Positions 5,641 through 6,801 of a stretch of DNA of 6,801 bases are shown piece after piece. This stretch comes from CAYLZN01 sp964387935. Its GTDB lineage: Bacteria; Acidobacteriota; Vicinamibacteria; Vicinamibacterales; JAFNAJ01. The position numbers were made by a program, and so were the translations under genes. The stretch lies in NCBI GenBank assembly GCA_964387935.1, contig CAYLZN010000317.1, positions 1 through 6,801 of the forward strand, in the 5' to 3' direction. The notes under the pieces are model-generated. The model was not told where the DNA came from. It was given only the letters and a program-made list of their open reading frames with translations, and ran no database searches. The stretch's first letter is position 1. Every line of letters starts with the position of its first letter.

Positions 5641-6801
5641 ATGGCCAAACCTCTCGTGATCGTCGAGTCTCCGGCCAAGGCCAAGACCCTTGGGCGGTTC
5701 CTCGGCCGTCAATACAACGTCGTCGCCAGCTTCGGCCACATCCGCGATCTGCCGGAGTCCGCGAGCCAGGTGCCGGCGACCATCAAGGGCAAGGACTGGG
5801 GCCGGCTGGGCGTGGACGTCGAGGGCAGCTTCACGCCCTACTACGTGGTGCCCTCCGACAAGAAACGTCACGTTCAGGCCCTGAAGGCCGCGCTCGAGGA
5901 TGCGTCCGAGGTGCTCCTGGCCACCGACCCCGACCGCGAGGGCGAGTCGATCAGCTGGCACCTCAAGGAAGTCCTGCGGCCCCGCGTGCCGATTCGGCGC
6001 ATCGTCTTCCATGAGATTACCGAAGCCGCGGTCCGCGAGGCCATGGCCCACGCCGGCACCATCGACGAGAAGCTCGTCGATGCTCAGGAAGCGCGCCGCA
6101 TCCTGGACCGCCTCTACGGCTACACGCTGTCGCCCGTGCTGTGGAAGAAGGTGCAGACCGGTCTGTCTGCGGGCCGCGTCCAGAGTGTGGCGGTCCGGCT
6201 GATCGTCGAGCGGGAAGAGGCGCGACGGCGCTTCCGCACCGCGCGCTACTGGGATCTCGAGGCCAGGCTGGCCGGTCAGGGTCGGGCGTTCGTGGCGCGC
6301 CTCGTCCGCATCGGCGACCGGAAGGTGGCGACCGGGCAGGATTTCGATGCTCAAGGCCAGCTGACGACCGGGAACGTCCATCACGTGGACGAAGCGCAGG
6401 CCCGCACCCTGGCCCCGCGGCTGCGCGAGCACCTGCCATGGGCCGTCAGCCGTGTCGAGGCCAGGCCGGGCGTGGAGCGGCCGGCGCCACCGTTCACGAC
6501 CTCGACGCTCACGCAGGAGGCGGCGCGAAAGCTCGGGTTCTCCACGAAACGCACGATGGATGTCGCCCAGCGCCTCTTCCAGGGCGTCGAGGTCGGCGGG
6601 GGCCAGATGGAGGGCCTCATCACCTATCACCGGACGGACTCGACGACGCTGTCCGAGAAGGCGCTGCACGAGGCGGAGCGCTACATCCGCGAGCGGTTCG
6701 GGCCTGAGTACTACGAGGGACCGCGTCGCTACCAGACGAGGGTGAAGAACGCGCAGGAGGCCCACGAAGCCATCCGCCCCACCGACTTCGCCCTCGCCCC
6801 G
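5641..6801 (+). CDS. topA: DNA topoisomerase I (type IA), partial, C-terminus beyond right edge
   Basis: The frame stays open from ATG 5641 to the last base, giving 387 residues, less than half of a typical 750-900-residue enzyme. Type IA topoisomerases relax negative supercoils by cutting one strand through a 5'-phosphotyrosine link. The N-terminal Toprim domain has VIVESPAKAKT (6-16) with Glu9 and ATDPDREGE with Asp96, Asp98 and Glu100, the Mg-binding acidic triad. Later come RRILDRLYGY, the GLSAGRVQSVAVRLIVEREE segment, PPFTTSTLTQEA, and the active-site motif GLITYHRTDS with catalytic Tyr329 and Arg331. NAQEAHEAIRPT near the edge is also a family hallmark. The residue after the tyrosine is His where Met is usual. 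The start follows dprA by 38 nt with only a weak purine run (GAAGAG). The zinc-ribbon C-terminus is outside the window. Confidence 0.97.
   Translation, partial: MAKPLVIVESPAKAKTLGRFLGRQYNVVASFGHIRDLPESASQVPATIKGKDWGRLGVDVEGSFTPYYVVPSDKKRHVQALKAALEDASEVLLATDPDREGESISWHLKEVLRPRVPIRRIVFHEITEAAVREAMAHAGTIDEKLVDAQEARRILDRLYGYTLSPVLWKKVQTGLSAGRVQSVAVRLIVEREEARRRFRTARYWDLEARLAGQGRAFVARLVRIGDRKVATGQDFDAQGQLTTGNVHHVDEAQARTLAPRLREHLPWAVSRVEARPGVERPAPPFTTSTLTQEAARKLGFSTKRTMDVAQRLFQGVEVGGGQMEGLITYHRTDSTTLSEKALHEAERYIRERFGPEYYEGPRRYQTRVKNAQEAHEAIRPTDFALAP

Noticed and set aside
5233..6765. A 510-codon open frame on the minus strand opposite dprA and topA
   Set aside because: It lies antisense to two certain conserved genes; its length follows from high GC at third positions and it shows no recognisable domain.

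Overview
The window is 6.8 kb of GC-rich, tightly packed bacterial chromosome. It holds nine protein genes plus the start of a tenth, and carries a 10-base N run at 3592-3601, so it comes from a draft or metagenome scaffold. Gene order, codon bias and several protein details fit an acidobacterium of the Vicinamibacteria type. These details are an ObgE with TKLD in place of NKxD and no C-terminal OCT domain, the NadD wording, and a lipobox protein next to a small TPR protein. The phylum is an inference from memory, not a search result.

Left part, minus strand, read from right to left. A short secreted TPR protein (start 4467) overlaps by 32 nt a lipobox lipoprotein of unnamed family, which is interrupted by the assembly gap. 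About 125 nt further on comes a 50S-subunit cluster with its own promoter: rplU (L21), rpmA (L27), obgE (ribosome-assembly GTPase), nadD (NAD biosynthesis), rsfS (50S silencing factor), and a comF-type gene cut by the left edge. Spacings of 1-46 nt and a 14-nt nadD/rsfS overlap indicate one operon. L21 and L27 are 50S components, ObgE helps assemble the 50S, and RsfS blocks its joining to the 30S.

Right part, plus strand. A divergent intergenic region of about 205 nt separates the TPR gene from dprA (DNA-processing protein, apparently without its N-terminal helical domain). dprA is followed 38 nt later by topA (DNA topoisomerase I), which is open at the right edge. Two genes of DNA uptake by natural transformation, comF and dprA, are therefore present in different transcription units.

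Most of the window is conserved housekeeping content, and I see no mobile element, CRISPR array, tRNA, rRNA or defence island. The parts most worth a second look are the TPR/lipoprotein pair (a possible cell-envelope module), the palindromes and inverted repeats packed around the rplU promoter and ribosome-binding site, a hairpin spanning the rpmA stop and obgE start, paired TTTCGCGC repeats before dprA, and family-atypical residues in ObgE and TopA.
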